A stretch of DNA of 64,000 nt, from the NCBI GenBank assembly GCA_034769895.1, contig CM068373.1:23006620-23070619 (forward strand), written 5' to 3'. Each line of letters begins with the position of its first letter. The stretch's first letter is position 1. Of the stretch, positions 1-9,973 are shown in pieces. Source of the DNA: Magicicada septendecula. Taxonomy: Eukaryota > Arthropoda > Insecta > Hemiptera > Cicadidae. The translations under genes were made by a program, and so were the position numbers. Below the pieces are notes generated by a model that did not search any database, was not told where the DNA came from, and was given only the letters and a program-made list of their open reading frames with translations.

Positions 1-395
1 ATAATAGATTCACACGTTTTCACTACACTTAGTTAATTAGTCAGAAATTAGTTAAGTAATTAGAAATTAATTAGCAATAAACTTGTATCTGCAACACAAC
101 TATTTAAGTATTAAACTAACGTACACCCACGAATAATCAAACAAGTGTAACCGAGAACACAGCACTCTTAACAAACAGCCTTTGTTACATAGAACCTACA
201 CTAACAGTTCACTCTGTGGCGCGACATTCCACACTGGTTTTCATAACAGCACGTGTGGGACATTATTGGCAAGTGTGCGTTGCTACGGTTACTGTTTACA
301 GTTTTGAGTACGGCGATTGGTTGAGAGGCACGTAGCAGTCAGTTGTTTAATCAACAGTTCCATCTGTCAATACCAAACAAATTTTAATAATAGTA
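1..395 (-). mobile_element. Right end of DD82E-type transposon, copy E1 (cut by window edge)
   Basis: These bases repeat almost exactly at 4195-4589, which is the right (5') end of the complete transposon described at 1812-4589. They finish with the same 30-bp terminal inverted repeat followed by TA and then the F unit. The rest of this copy, including its transposase, lies outside the window. No coding sequence is visible here. The near-identity with the second copy points to a recent duplication and not to two separate insertions. Confidence 0.85.
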
Positions 396-1096
396 TAGTT
401 CACTGTTGAAGTCCTATCTGCTGATCGGTCTACTTGGCGTTTTTTGGTCTGAGTGGTGTTGAAATTTCACAAGTTATCTCCGAAAAAGTAAGCAACAATT
501 CACTTATCAAGTTGAAGTCGAGCTAGCTCACGGTTAAAAAAAAGTCTTTTCTAAATCCTTTTGGACTTCTTTAATCCAAGTTGATGTTGACTTCTTTCCC
601 CACAATATTTGAAGATCTGCTTCGTTAACCTATTGTCGTCCATTCTATATAGATGTCAAAAAAATAATAGTCTTCTTTTTCTCATTGTTTCTGTTACATT
701 TTCTGTACTTTGATATATTTCATCATTACTTCTGAATAAATATTATTTTTGTTACTATTTTCTCTACCACTCATTTATATATTTTCTCTTCCACTACTTC
801 AACAGAATCTATTACGGTGTTGAAGTATTCGTATACACTGATATACCAAACTTCGCTTAGATTTGTACCTATTTGGCTCCATAAATATTTAATCAATTAA
901 AGTTATTACTAATTAAAGTTATAAAGGATTTATTATTATTATTACATTATTATTATTAGTTATTAAAAACATGATAAAAATAACTTTTAATTATATAATA
1001 TACTGTACATAATTTAACATTCCTAAAATCTGTATTCAGCTATATATGTTTTAGTATGTTATATGTAGAATTATTTTCTGTAGCAATTGTAATATA

Positions 1097-1146
<50 letters not shown>
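1097..1146. repeat. (TA)n microsatellite
   Basis: A run of about 25 TA dinucleotides inside the F unit. The matching run in the second copy (about 5296-5335) is shorter and interrupted by AATT, so the array has changed length since the duplication. Confidence 0.95.
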
Positions 1147-1151
<5 letters not shown>

Positions 1152-1187
1152 CTTTCACTATGAACAACTTACTTTTTGGTTTTGTTA

Positions 1188-1226
1188 CCCAGACGTTTCG
1201 ACGTGGTATTCGTCTTCCTCAGTGGG
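1188..1226 (-). ncRNA. Hammerhead-ribozyme-like motif in F unit, copy 1
   Basis: Read on the minus strand the order is CCCA, CUGAGGA, A, GACG, a 7-nt loop, CGUC, GAAA, CGUC, UGGG. This fits a minimal hammerhead: CCCA/UGGG forms stem I, GACG/CGUC forms stem II, and CUGANGA and GAAA are the catalytic core. Stem III is only the self-complementary ACGU before the cleavage-site C, which suggests activity as a dimer, as in other minimal type-I hammerheads. All core positions are present. No in vitro or transcript evidence is available here. Confidence 0.7.
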
Positions 1227-1811
1227 ATTTTAAAATATGATTACGAAATAAGCATTAAGTAAATTTCACGAATGTATCGTTTATTTCCAGTGTCAATAAA
1301 ATTAAAATTTCTATCAACTTGCTGTAAAATATTTTTCAAATTATAAAGAAAATTTAATACACTGCTTTTCGTAATGTATACCTATGAAAAACAGAGAAAA
1401 CGTATCGGTTTTGTGCGTATGATTTTTAAATGTTTACCGATCTCACTCAGAAAAGTAGTATTTAACAGCTTGCAAAAGATTTCACTCCTCAGCAAGTCAC
1501 AGCGGGTGACACGCTTGCAGGAGATTGTCAGTTTTATGATTGACAGAGTGTTCAATAAGGTTAAGTTTTTTTATTTTTCCATTATGGTTGTTATAACTTG
1601 CATATGCATGTGCGTATTCATGTAATTTGGACCATTGCAATATAGCCCATGTGCTGTTTCCAAATTTTCGGCAGTTCTCTTTCCGCTGTCTTCAGGCAGG
1701 ATCACTTAGCCTGAGACTGAGTGATGGAATGCACTTAGAATTGAATTATTTCATACCTAGTCCGGGGCAGTATTTATATCGATGTGGGAGGTGACAGGTG
1801 TGTTCTGACTA

Positions 1812-1841
1812 TACTATTATTAAAATTTGTTTGGTATTGAC
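1812..1841 (+). repeat. Left terminal inverted repeat of E2
   Basis: Begins TACTATTATTAAAATTTG and is the exact reverse complement of 4560-4589. The two arms stop matching abruptly after GGTATTGAC. Confidence 0.9.
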
Positions 1842-2583
1842 GTTTGTACTGAAAGGGAAACAACGTTGGCAAACTCTGACCACGTGACTTCTACAAGTTG
1901 ATAAACACAAAACAGTGATTCACATACAAACAACTTACAACACATTCACGCTCAAGGTCATTTAATACGGATTTTCAAGACAAAACAGTTTACTTTTAAA
2001 ACATGATATATCTCTTAATGTACTTTTAATTACAGTAAGGCATCCAGAGATGCTTTTGTAGTGAAGTCGCGTAGCTTATATCGTAGTGAATACGATTATT
2101 TAATGTATGGTTGCAATAACATGCACGTATTATACTGTGCATTGCCTTAATCATAGTGCACATTAATCTGTTCACATCGCGTAAAAAATCTTTTATTTTG
2201 TGAAATGACGTGAACCGTGTTACGCAAATTCTAGTTAAGTCCAACTATGGTAATATGAGATCTTACTTAATATTTTGGTATGGATTTAATATCGTAATAA
2301 TTTACTCGAAAAACGTGATGAATAATTACTCTATTATTATATCATGAACTTAATAAATACAGATAATTTGTTATTAAGCAAGCATAAATATTTGCGAATT
2401 CTTCATAAATGAAACTGCCTATAAATAGTGAAATATTAATTTATAATTGATAGAAATTGTAATATTGGACTATAACATTTCGTTTGTTAATTTTTGTTTA
2501 GTTAAAGATAAAATTAAATACTTTTGTATTGCAATTTTATATTTAACATTACTTCTAACATTAAACAAAATAAAAACTTACGT

Positions 2584-3996
2584 TTATAATGGCTGAACTT
2601 CGCTTAATGTAGAATCACTATCTTCAGATTCAACTGATTCACTGTCACTCGAACAATTCACAGAAATGATTAAATTTTCTACCTGCTGTTCCACTATACC
2701 TTCATTTTTCCAATCGTCTTCAATAATTGACTTGGTGTGTTCGACTACCTTCTTCCAGTCTTCTCCAGTAATCATTTGTATGGCTTCATTTTCGACTTCA
2801 GTCATCGTGAATTTTGTATTATTTATGGCAACGTATTTTTTAACCCTGGCCCATATTAGTTATATGGCGTTAAAGTGACAATGATATGGAGGCAACCGGG
2901 TGACTTTATGACCGTAACTTTCAGCCAACTCGTCAACAGTATACACAGGAAACTTTGGTTTATTAAATAGTACAAATTCCATCAACTCAGCCTTTTTCAT
3001 ATCCTCTGTCAATGGAATGTTTCGACGTTTTAACCATTCAACCAACTCTTCTTTTTTTGAAGCCATTGTTGGAGCCTTGTCTTTAATCACTGAATGATAT
3101 GGGGCGTTGTCCATCACGATCACTGAATTGGGAGGAATATTCTTTAACAGGAATTCTTCAAACCATGTTTTAAATTTGTTGTGATTCATTTCTTCGTGAT
3201 GGTCAGAAGTCTTTTTCGATTTAAATACATAGAGGCAATTGGGAATAAACCCCTGAGAATTTCCGGCGTGGATAATTATAAGTCTTCCACCTTTTCCAAT
3301 TCGCACTGGCATAGTTCCCGCCGTAGAATCATCCGACCAACACTTTTTTAAAGAATGTCCTGCGTTCACCCATGTTTCGTCAACCCAGACGACGTTATTA
3401 AAATTTTCATTTATTACACCCCTAAGAAATCTACAGCGAGAAGCTACTACGTGTTGTTGCTCCATTAATACTTTTCTACCCGAAACGGTAGTAAATTTAA
3501 ATCCCAAATTTTTAATTACAGACCGTAAAGACGAGTGGCTACCAGTGAAAAGCTCTGCATCATGAAGAGTAACGAGTAGCTTTTTTATTGTAGGATACTC
3601 TTTACGACTGTAATACTCATATACGTGTCGACGGATCCCATCTTCTGCAAAAGCATCCAGATTAGTAACACGTTTTTCTATCCGTCTTTTTTTACCTGGT
3701 GTTTCCAGTTTAGAAGGGCCAGCTTCCTCGCTTTGTTTAAACTTCTCCTTACCTATCGTTACGACCGTATTTTTACTTACAGAGAGTGCAGCTGCTGTTC
3801 TATCAACAACTTGACTAACTGAAATCAGAGGCCCACCATGTTCCTTCTCTTTCTCGAAATAATCTCGTAGAGAACAAACGAATTCTCTGGACTGCCCTCT
3901 AATTGGTACTCCGCGACCGGAAATACGTGTTTTCTCTTTTACCGGGTGTATTCGCGGTCGACCACGCTTTTTCCCAGTTTCCTCACTTTCAGACAT
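2584..3996 (-). pseudogene. DDE transposase, DD82E type, broken by one stop at the catalytic Glu
   Basis: The reading frame would encode 470 residues of a cut-and-paste transposase. The start at 3996 gives an N-terminus with a basic, AT-hook-like patch (RGRPRIHP near residue 12). A helix-turn-helix-like region follows (about residues 55-170). The catalytic domain shows VVWVDETW (Asp206) and VIVMDNAPYH (Asp296). A lysine-rich, SAP-like helical stretch lies at about 314-341, inside the long gap before the third catalytic position. Codon 379 (2860-2862) is TAA, where family alignment expects Glu after NAI; beyond it the same frame continues as LIWARVKKYV and ends in an acidic Ser/Glu/Asp tail. 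A GAA to TAA change would explain it. No other stop or frameshift is visible, so the copy is young but cannot make an active enzyme. The next in-frame Met gives only a 73-residue tail. Confidence 0.85.
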
Positions 3997-4559
3997 ACCT
4001 TCTGTTTGAAAGTAAACGCGTATAGGTTAAAGCTGTTACGTATTTTAAAGAATTTAAAATTTAAGAATGTAGATATTTATACAAATTGTTTTAAAATAAA
4101 AATCGCACGCACAAAGTTCCGTAAAATGAACAAAATAAAGTAAATTTATACTTAGGTAAACATGTTATTTAAACATGCTTTGCTTATTTAGTTAATAATA
4201 GATTCACACGTTTTCACTACACTTAGTTAATTAGTCAGAAATTAGTTAAGTAATTAGAAATTAATTAGCAATAAACTTGTATCTGCAACACAACTATTTA
4301 AGTATTAAACTAACGTACACCCACGAATAATCAAACAAGTGTAACCGAGAACACAGCACTCTTAACAAACAGCCTTTGTTACATAGAACCTACACTAACA
4401 GTTCACTCTGTGGCGCGACATTCCACACTGGTTTTCATAACAGCACGTGTGGGACATTATTGGCAAGTGTGCGTTGCTACGGTTACTGTTTACAGTTTTG
4501 AGTACGGCGATTGGTTGAGAGGCACGTAGCAGTCAGTTGTTTAATCAACAGTTCCATCT

Positions 4560-4589
4560 GTCAATACCAAACAAATTTTAATAATAGTA
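4560..4589 (-). repeat. Right terminal inverted repeat of E2
   Basis: Exact reverse complement of 1812-1841. It is followed by TA and the start of F copy 2. The same sequence ends copy E1 at 366-395. Confidence 0.9.
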
Positions 4590-4591
4590 TA

Positions 4592-5999
4592 GTTCACTGT
4601 TGAAGTCCTATCTGCTGATCGGTCTACTTGGCGTTTTTTGGTCTGAGTGGTGTTGAAATTTCACAAGTTATCTCCGAAAAAGTAAGCAACAATTCACTTA
4701 TCAAGTTGAAGTCGAGCTAGCTCACGGTTAAAAAAAAGTCTTTTCTAAATCCTTTTGGACTTCTTTAATCCAAGTTGATGTTGACTTCTTTCCCCACAAT
4801 ATTTGAAGATCTGCTTCGTTAACCTATTGTCGTCCATTCTATATAGATGTCAAAAAAATAATAGTCTTCTTTTTCTCATTGTTTCTGTTACATTTTCTGT
4901 ACTTTGATATATTTCATCATTACTTCTGAATAAATATTATTTTTGTTACTATTTTCTCTACCACTCATTTATATATTTTCTCTTCCACTACTTCAACAGA
5001 ATCTATTTCGGTGTTGAAGTATTCGTATACACTGATATACCAAACTTCGCTTAGATTTGTACCTATTTGGCTCCATAAATATTTAATCAATTAAAGTTAT
5101 TACTAATTAAAGTTATAAAGGATTTATTATTATTATTACATTATTATTATTAGTTATTAAAAACATGATAAAAATAACTTTTAATTATATAATATACTGT
5201 ACATAATTTAACATTCCTAAAATCTGTATTCAGCTATATATGTTTTAGTATGTTATATGTAGAATTATTTTCTGTAGCAATTGTAATATATAATTATATA
5301 TATATATATATATATATAATTATATATATATATATATTAAACTTTCACTATGAACAACTTACTTTTTGGTTTTGTTACCCAGACATTTCGACGTGGTATT
5401 CGTCTTCCTCAGTGGGATTTTAAAATATGATTACGAAATAAGCATTAAGTAAATTTCACGAATGTATCGTTTATTTCCAGTGTCAATAAAATTAAAATTT
5501 CTATCAACTTGCTGTAAAATATTTTTTAAATTATAAAGAAAATTTAATACACTGCTTTTCGTAATGTATACCTATGAAAAACAAAGAAAACGTATCGGTT
5601 TTGTGCGTATGATTTTTAAATGTTTACCGATCTCACTCAGAAAAGTAGTATTTAACAGCTTGCAAAAGATTTCACTCCTCAGCAAGTCACAGCGGGTGAC
5701 ACGCTTGCAGGAGATTGTCAGTTTTATGATTGACAGAGTGTTCAATAAGGTTAAGTTTTTTTATTTTTCCATTATGGTTGTTATAACTTGCATATGCATG
5801 TGCGTATTCATGTAATTTGGACCATTGCAATATAGCCCATGTGCTGTTTCCAAATTTTCGGCAGTTCTCTTTCCGCTGTCTTCAGGCAGGATCACTTAGC
5901 CGGAGACTGAGTGATGGAATGCACTTAGAATGGAATTATTTCATACCTAGTCCGGGGCAGTATTTATATCGATGTGGGAGGTGACAGGTGTGTTCTGAC
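4592..5999. repeat. F unit, copy 2
   Basis: Near-identical to 398-1809, at a distance of 4194 bases. It joins directly, through one TA with no transposon, to a third diverged F start at 6002. This shows that F units were already head-to-tail before E inserted. It holds the same 83-codon frame (5564-5815) and the same minus-strand hammerhead-like motif. Confidence 0.85.
5378..5416 (-). ncRNA. Hammerhead-ribozyme-like motif in F unit, copy 2
   Basis: Same layout as at 1188-1226, with one difference: GAAACGUC has become GAAAUGUC, which turns a C-G pair of the tiny stem III into U-G. Stems I (CCCA/UGGG) and II (GACG/CGUC) and both core strands are unchanged. Confidence 0.65.
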
Positions 6000-6001
6000 T
6001 A

Positions 6002-6146
6002 GTTCACTGTTGAATTCCTATCTATCTACTTGGCGTCTTTTGGTGTGAGTGGTGCTGAAATTTCACGAGTTGTCTCCTAAAAGTAAGCAACAATTCACTT
6101 ACCAAAGTTGAAGTCCAGCTAGCTCACGGTTAATAAAGAAGTCTTA
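6002..6146. repeat. F unit, copy 3, diverged 5' part only
   Basis: Aligns with 398-546 with small indels and roughly 10-15% mismatches, then similarity stops abruptly after GTCTT. It is older than the split between copies 1 and 2. The TA at 6000-6001 is the unoccupied transposon target. Confidence 0.8.
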
Positions 6147-7330
6147 CTGAATGACCGAGCCGTCAGATTGAGCGAAAACACTGTTCATATTGTGGTGAGT
6201 GTTGCGGATGATAGTATGATGCTTTTGGGCAGCTAAACTCGCGTGTTTATTGGAATCTAAGGCCGAAAGACTCCACGTGCGTTGGAGTTGTTTACGGAAA
6301 ATTCATAATTGACGCAACAAATAAGAAGATAACTATGAGTGCTGTTCAGCTAGACGTGTTAACGCTTGTCCGCAAAAGGAAGCGATGTGGTTCGGGCTTT
6401 AGTGACAACAAAAGATATGATAATTACTGTATTTTCGCGTGTATAATGCTCCTTCGTGTAACGCGTACCTCCATTTATCTTAATGTTTCCCAGGAAAAAA
6501 ATGTCATAATGTGTGTATAATGCGCATCCGTATTTATGATGAGAAATAGTTAAGCAAATTAATTAGGACGTAGAAAAATATATATGTTTGAATATTATAC
6601 TGTGCAGGAAAATGGTTTCAAATAAAATAATATAAAACATACTTGTCATGCCTATTTATTTACAAACACAAAACAGAAATAATAAAATCATATGCAATGT
6701 AAAACAACTTGAAACTTTACAAGTCATAGAATTTTAGTTTGTTATGTTTTAGTTTGTATTATTGATAACACTAGTTTGTGTTATGTTAGAACATAACATT
6801 TACATTTATCAACATTCTTCCCCTGTTTCTGAAGAAGGCAGTACTGAATTACACCCCTATTCTGACTACTATATTGATCTAACTGGTACAGATTTCGCAC
6901 TTTTTCCACGTGTCTTTGTGACCATTGTAAAAGACAAAACTCTAGCCTGCATTCCAAATTTGAGAAGAATCAAAATTGTTCTTATGTGTCGTTTGTACAA
7001 TGAATAAAGAAACTGGATAATTTTATTTTCTTACACTTGAGGCAAATTATAACCCAGAGTAGATCTTCGAATCTGAAAACCATGTCTGCAAAGAAACCGT
7101 ACACAGCAACCAAGGCTGGCTAGAAATTTTGTATTGTCTACTTTAAGACTCTTAGCGATTTGCTAGCTTGAAACCGTACCATTTCAGTAGTAACGGCGAA
7201 AGCCCCACTTTTATACAGTCAACTTGATACTTTTCTACTTCTGGAAGCTTTGTTGTTTTATCGGATGATGAAGAACTCCGATCACGAGTAACAACTTAAT
7301 TAATTTTACTGTTCCATGAGATATAGAAAT
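6147..7330. other. No recognised feature
   Basis: AT-rich sequence with short open frames (6335-6520 and 6762-7007) that have no recognisable motif, no splice context I can defend and no repeat partner in the window. Confidence 0.5.
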
Positions 7331-7333
7331 TAA

Positions 7334-7862
7334 ATTGAACGATCTGAAAATAGAAGCCAAACAAATAGGCTTAAAGATAAATAACAAAAAGACCGAAGAA
7401 ATGCGTATTAACCATAGAGATAATTCTGATACCAGACGGAAGAGTTATAGAAAGGGTTGAGAAATTTTGCACAAGGTTTGAGGGACATCACCACAAGGTT
7501 ACAGACTTTCATGAACCGTTGCCTGAGGTACATAATGAGAATTTGGTGGCCCAAGACCATCTCGAAAAGATCTATGAGAGGTCATAAGTCAGAATGCCAA
7601 CCAACTACAGATAAAGAGAAGCAAATGGAGGTGGATTGGTCACACCCTGAGAAGGCAACCAGAAAGTATCGCTAGACTGGCACTGAATTAAAATCCGCAA
7701 GGTAGCCGCAGACATGGAAGACCGAGAAACACCTGGAAGAGGACTATGGAAAGAGAGTTGTCTGGTGTCAACAAGACATGGAGGGAGGTGAGGCACCTGG
7801 CAATAGACATAACACGCTGGAGAAATTTCGCGAGGCCCTATGGAATTTAAGGAATTAAGTTG
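7334..7862 (+). pseudogene. RTE-like retrotransposon RT, C-terminal end, decayed
   Basis: Translation starts LNDLKIEAKQIGLKIN followed by KKTEEMRIN, the end of the RT palm and thumb typical of RTE-like non-LTR elements. After a frameshift near 7455 come MNRCLRYI, WRWIGHTLRR, ESIARLALN and RHGRPRNTWKR, the usual C-terminal block. Several stops and shifts are present, including a stop just after the LALN block. The upstream RT core and endonuclease are missing, as in a 5'-truncated insertion. Confidence 0.75.
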
Positions 7863-7880
7863 TTTCCCATTCCTAATCAT

Positions 7881-9104
7881 TAGACACCGCTATATCAAAT
7901 TTATGCGATTACCATTTTCCTTTATAGTTTTATTACCTACAATTTAACCGAGCCGCATAGGACAATAAAGATGCTGCACTTATTATGAATATACAATCTC
8001 TTTATTAACAACACACGCAATACCGGTAATGAACTACTATAAAAACCAACAGACTAACGATGACAAACACGTACGATAACAAGTTGCTACAACAGAGTAC
8101 CGTTGTCAGTCTACGACTTGAACAAATAACTTATGGGCTAGTGCGCAAATTACCGGTAAATGTCATGTTAATATTAGTAGACTCAAGTCTCTCAGTTTTA
8201 AGCGACATTGCCAGCGGTGCACAATGTGACCGACCACACATGTGCAGACCTACAATTTAACATGTAAATTATATTATTCGTGTATTGTTTGGGACTGAAT
8301 TATTATATTTGAGTAAATTATATTTTGGGAAGAAAACCTGGAGAAAAGAGTGCGCATTATACACGAGAAGGTACGGTAACCACGGGATGTGCGTACATGT
8401 ATTTGGTAGGATAGTTGTCATACTAAAAATGGCAAATGACTGAAGTGGAAACAGCAAGAAATTTGCGTATGATAAAGCACCGGTGTGTCGTCTTTTAGAA
8501 TGTCAAATTGTTATGGAATTTTAGGTTTGACCTTGAGAAGTCTGGGTACTACACTACGTTTGAGCTTTTGAAGCTTTCAAAAGTTTCTTGCTTCTGCTCA
8601 AATAAAATCGAATCAAAACCACAACACATGAATTTACACCTCCTACCTTAACCATGTACAAGTTCAAGGAATACAATGTCTCATACGTTTTGCCGTTTGA
8701 CTTGTTCTGGTAGTTTGCTGCGTACAGACGACTGAGAAATTCTGAAACAAGTACAACAGAGGAGAAGTAAACCGCAGACTGTCGTATTTCTGCCTGAAAG
8801 CGTTTCCAAGGCAGTTGGAAACACGTGTTCACCAAAGTACAGCCACTGCTCAGTAACGTTTAAACTTCAATTTGCTAAATTCTACACTTCACACGCTGTC
8901 GTTGTGGTAGTGGGTATTCTCATACTTTGTAAAGTCGACCTTTTGGCTTAAGGTAAAACGTGTAACTATTACCAATAAAGATAGACATATTAAACAAAGG
9001 ACACACCACAATATTAATTGATGACTCGTTGAGCACTGGGTGAAACATATTAATACAAAGGTTTAAGAAAATATACAAACAGTTGGTAAGTCTCACAGTT
9101 TATT
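7881..9104. other. No recognised feature
   Basis: Open frames at 8060-8260 and 8554-8835 lack recognisable domains. No repeats or terminal structures were seen. Confidence 0.5.
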
Positions 9105-9127
9105 ATGTTACGACGGTCTAACTGATC
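9105..9127 (-). mobile_element. Stub of solo-LTR family end
   Basis: TGTTACGACGGTCTAACTG followed by ATC matches the outer end of the LTR family seen intact at 19336-19859, in the same orientation. Only about 22 bases remain before the RTE fragment, which probably landed in or deleted the rest. Confidence 0.5.
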
Positions 9128-9139
9128 CTTCTTCTATTT

Positions 9140-9730
9140 CCCCTCTTCAAGGATTAGGATATATAAACCTGTTCCGGCACCCATCTCATACTCGGACGAC
9201 ACTCGTCTCTTCTACCAATAGCTTTATAGTTTAGTGGCGCTTTCGGCAATCGACCCTCTGTCATCCTTTGCAGATGATCGCACCATTGTCTTCTGTAAGC
9301 TGAAATAATTTCATTTATGTCCTTTACTTCGAGTTCAGCTCTGATGTCTTCATTCCATATTCTATCTTGCAATGTATAATTTAAAGTATATCAAAGAAAC
9401 TGCATTTCAGCAGTCTGAATCTTTCCGCTTTTATTTTGTGTCATGACCTACGCCTCACTCCCATAAATCAACGTGGGTATTGCAAATGTCTTATAAAATT
9501 TAATTGTTGTGCTGTGTCTTGTTTCATTTTTAAGATTTCTATGGATCATACTACAAATATTCCTAAATTTATTTATCTTCTTTCTTATATCATATTCATA
9601 TTCATAACTTACTTCACAGCCGAGATATTTTAAACGGCTCACATGTTCTAAAGTGCTGTTGTTTATAACTATTTTAGTCCTCACTGGATATTTACTGATA
9701 TATTGTTAGTGAGTACTCTCTAGCTAGGGA
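9140..9730 (-). pseudogene. RTE-like retrotransposon 3' end, copy 1
   Basis: On the minus strand the frame reads KIVINNSTLEHVSRLKYLGC, then IYGSEA, a short broken stretch, then LQDRIWNEDIRAEL, YRRQWCDHLQRM and RWVPEQV. This is the C-terminal region after the RT core in RTE-like elements. It ends near 9140. A copy about 97% identical lies at 13362-13935. Stops split it into two visible frames, 9448-9684 and 9154-9372. Confidence 0.8.
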
Positions 9731-9973
9731 AATGGCTACAACTTTTGTTTTTAGCATGTTTTTATATCATTAACCGTTTAGCCATAAAATTAAATATTTT
9801 ACAAAACAAATTTGACTATTCATTCAATAACCACAAATTGTCGTTAAAATTATAGTTTTTATTGCAATGTTAGTATAAATTTAATGAAACATAAACTATT
9901 TCTTTTATTGAGTAGCTAACCACTTGTTTCTGTTTGATTTCAGGCTTTAAAATAATCCAAGAAAAACATTAAT

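Larger units (their letters stand above)
398..1809. repeat. F unit, copy 1 (1.41 kb tandem repeat unit)
   Basis: This stretch is nearly identical to 4592-5999. It begins GTTCACTGTTGAAG and ends GTGTTCTGAC. It is AT-rich and contains a TA microsatellite (about 1097-1146) and a hammerhead-like motif on the minus strand (1188-1226). An 83-codon open frame (1374-1625) is kept in both copies, but it has no recognisable domain and the two copies are too young for conservation to mean selection. A few substitutions separate the copies (for example near 815, 1195, 1393, 1702 and 1742), so this is real duplication and not a repeated read. Its origin is unknown; the ribozyme motif suggests a PLE terminal region or a retrozyme-like element. 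Confidence 0.8.
1812..4589 (-). mobile_element. DD82E (Sailor-like) Tc1/mariner transposon, copy E2, full length
   Basis: A 2778-bp element with terminal inverted repeats of about 30 bp (1812-1841 and 4560-4589) and TA on each side (1810-1811 and 4590-4591). The empty site is preserved at 5991-6013, where the same two flanks join through a single TA, so both boundaries are certain. It carries one transposase gene on the minus strand (2584-3996) and otherwise AT-rich non-coding DNA. TA duplication and the DDE catalytic pattern place it in the IS630/Tc1/mariner superfamily. The 82-residue gap between the second Asp and the expected Glu matches the DD82E group, called Sailor in the literature as I recall it. 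Confidence 0.85.

Noticed and set aside
1374-1625. 83-codon frame repeated identically at 5564-5815
   Set aside because: The host repeat is duplicated almost exactly, so identity carries no evidence of selection; no domain is visible.
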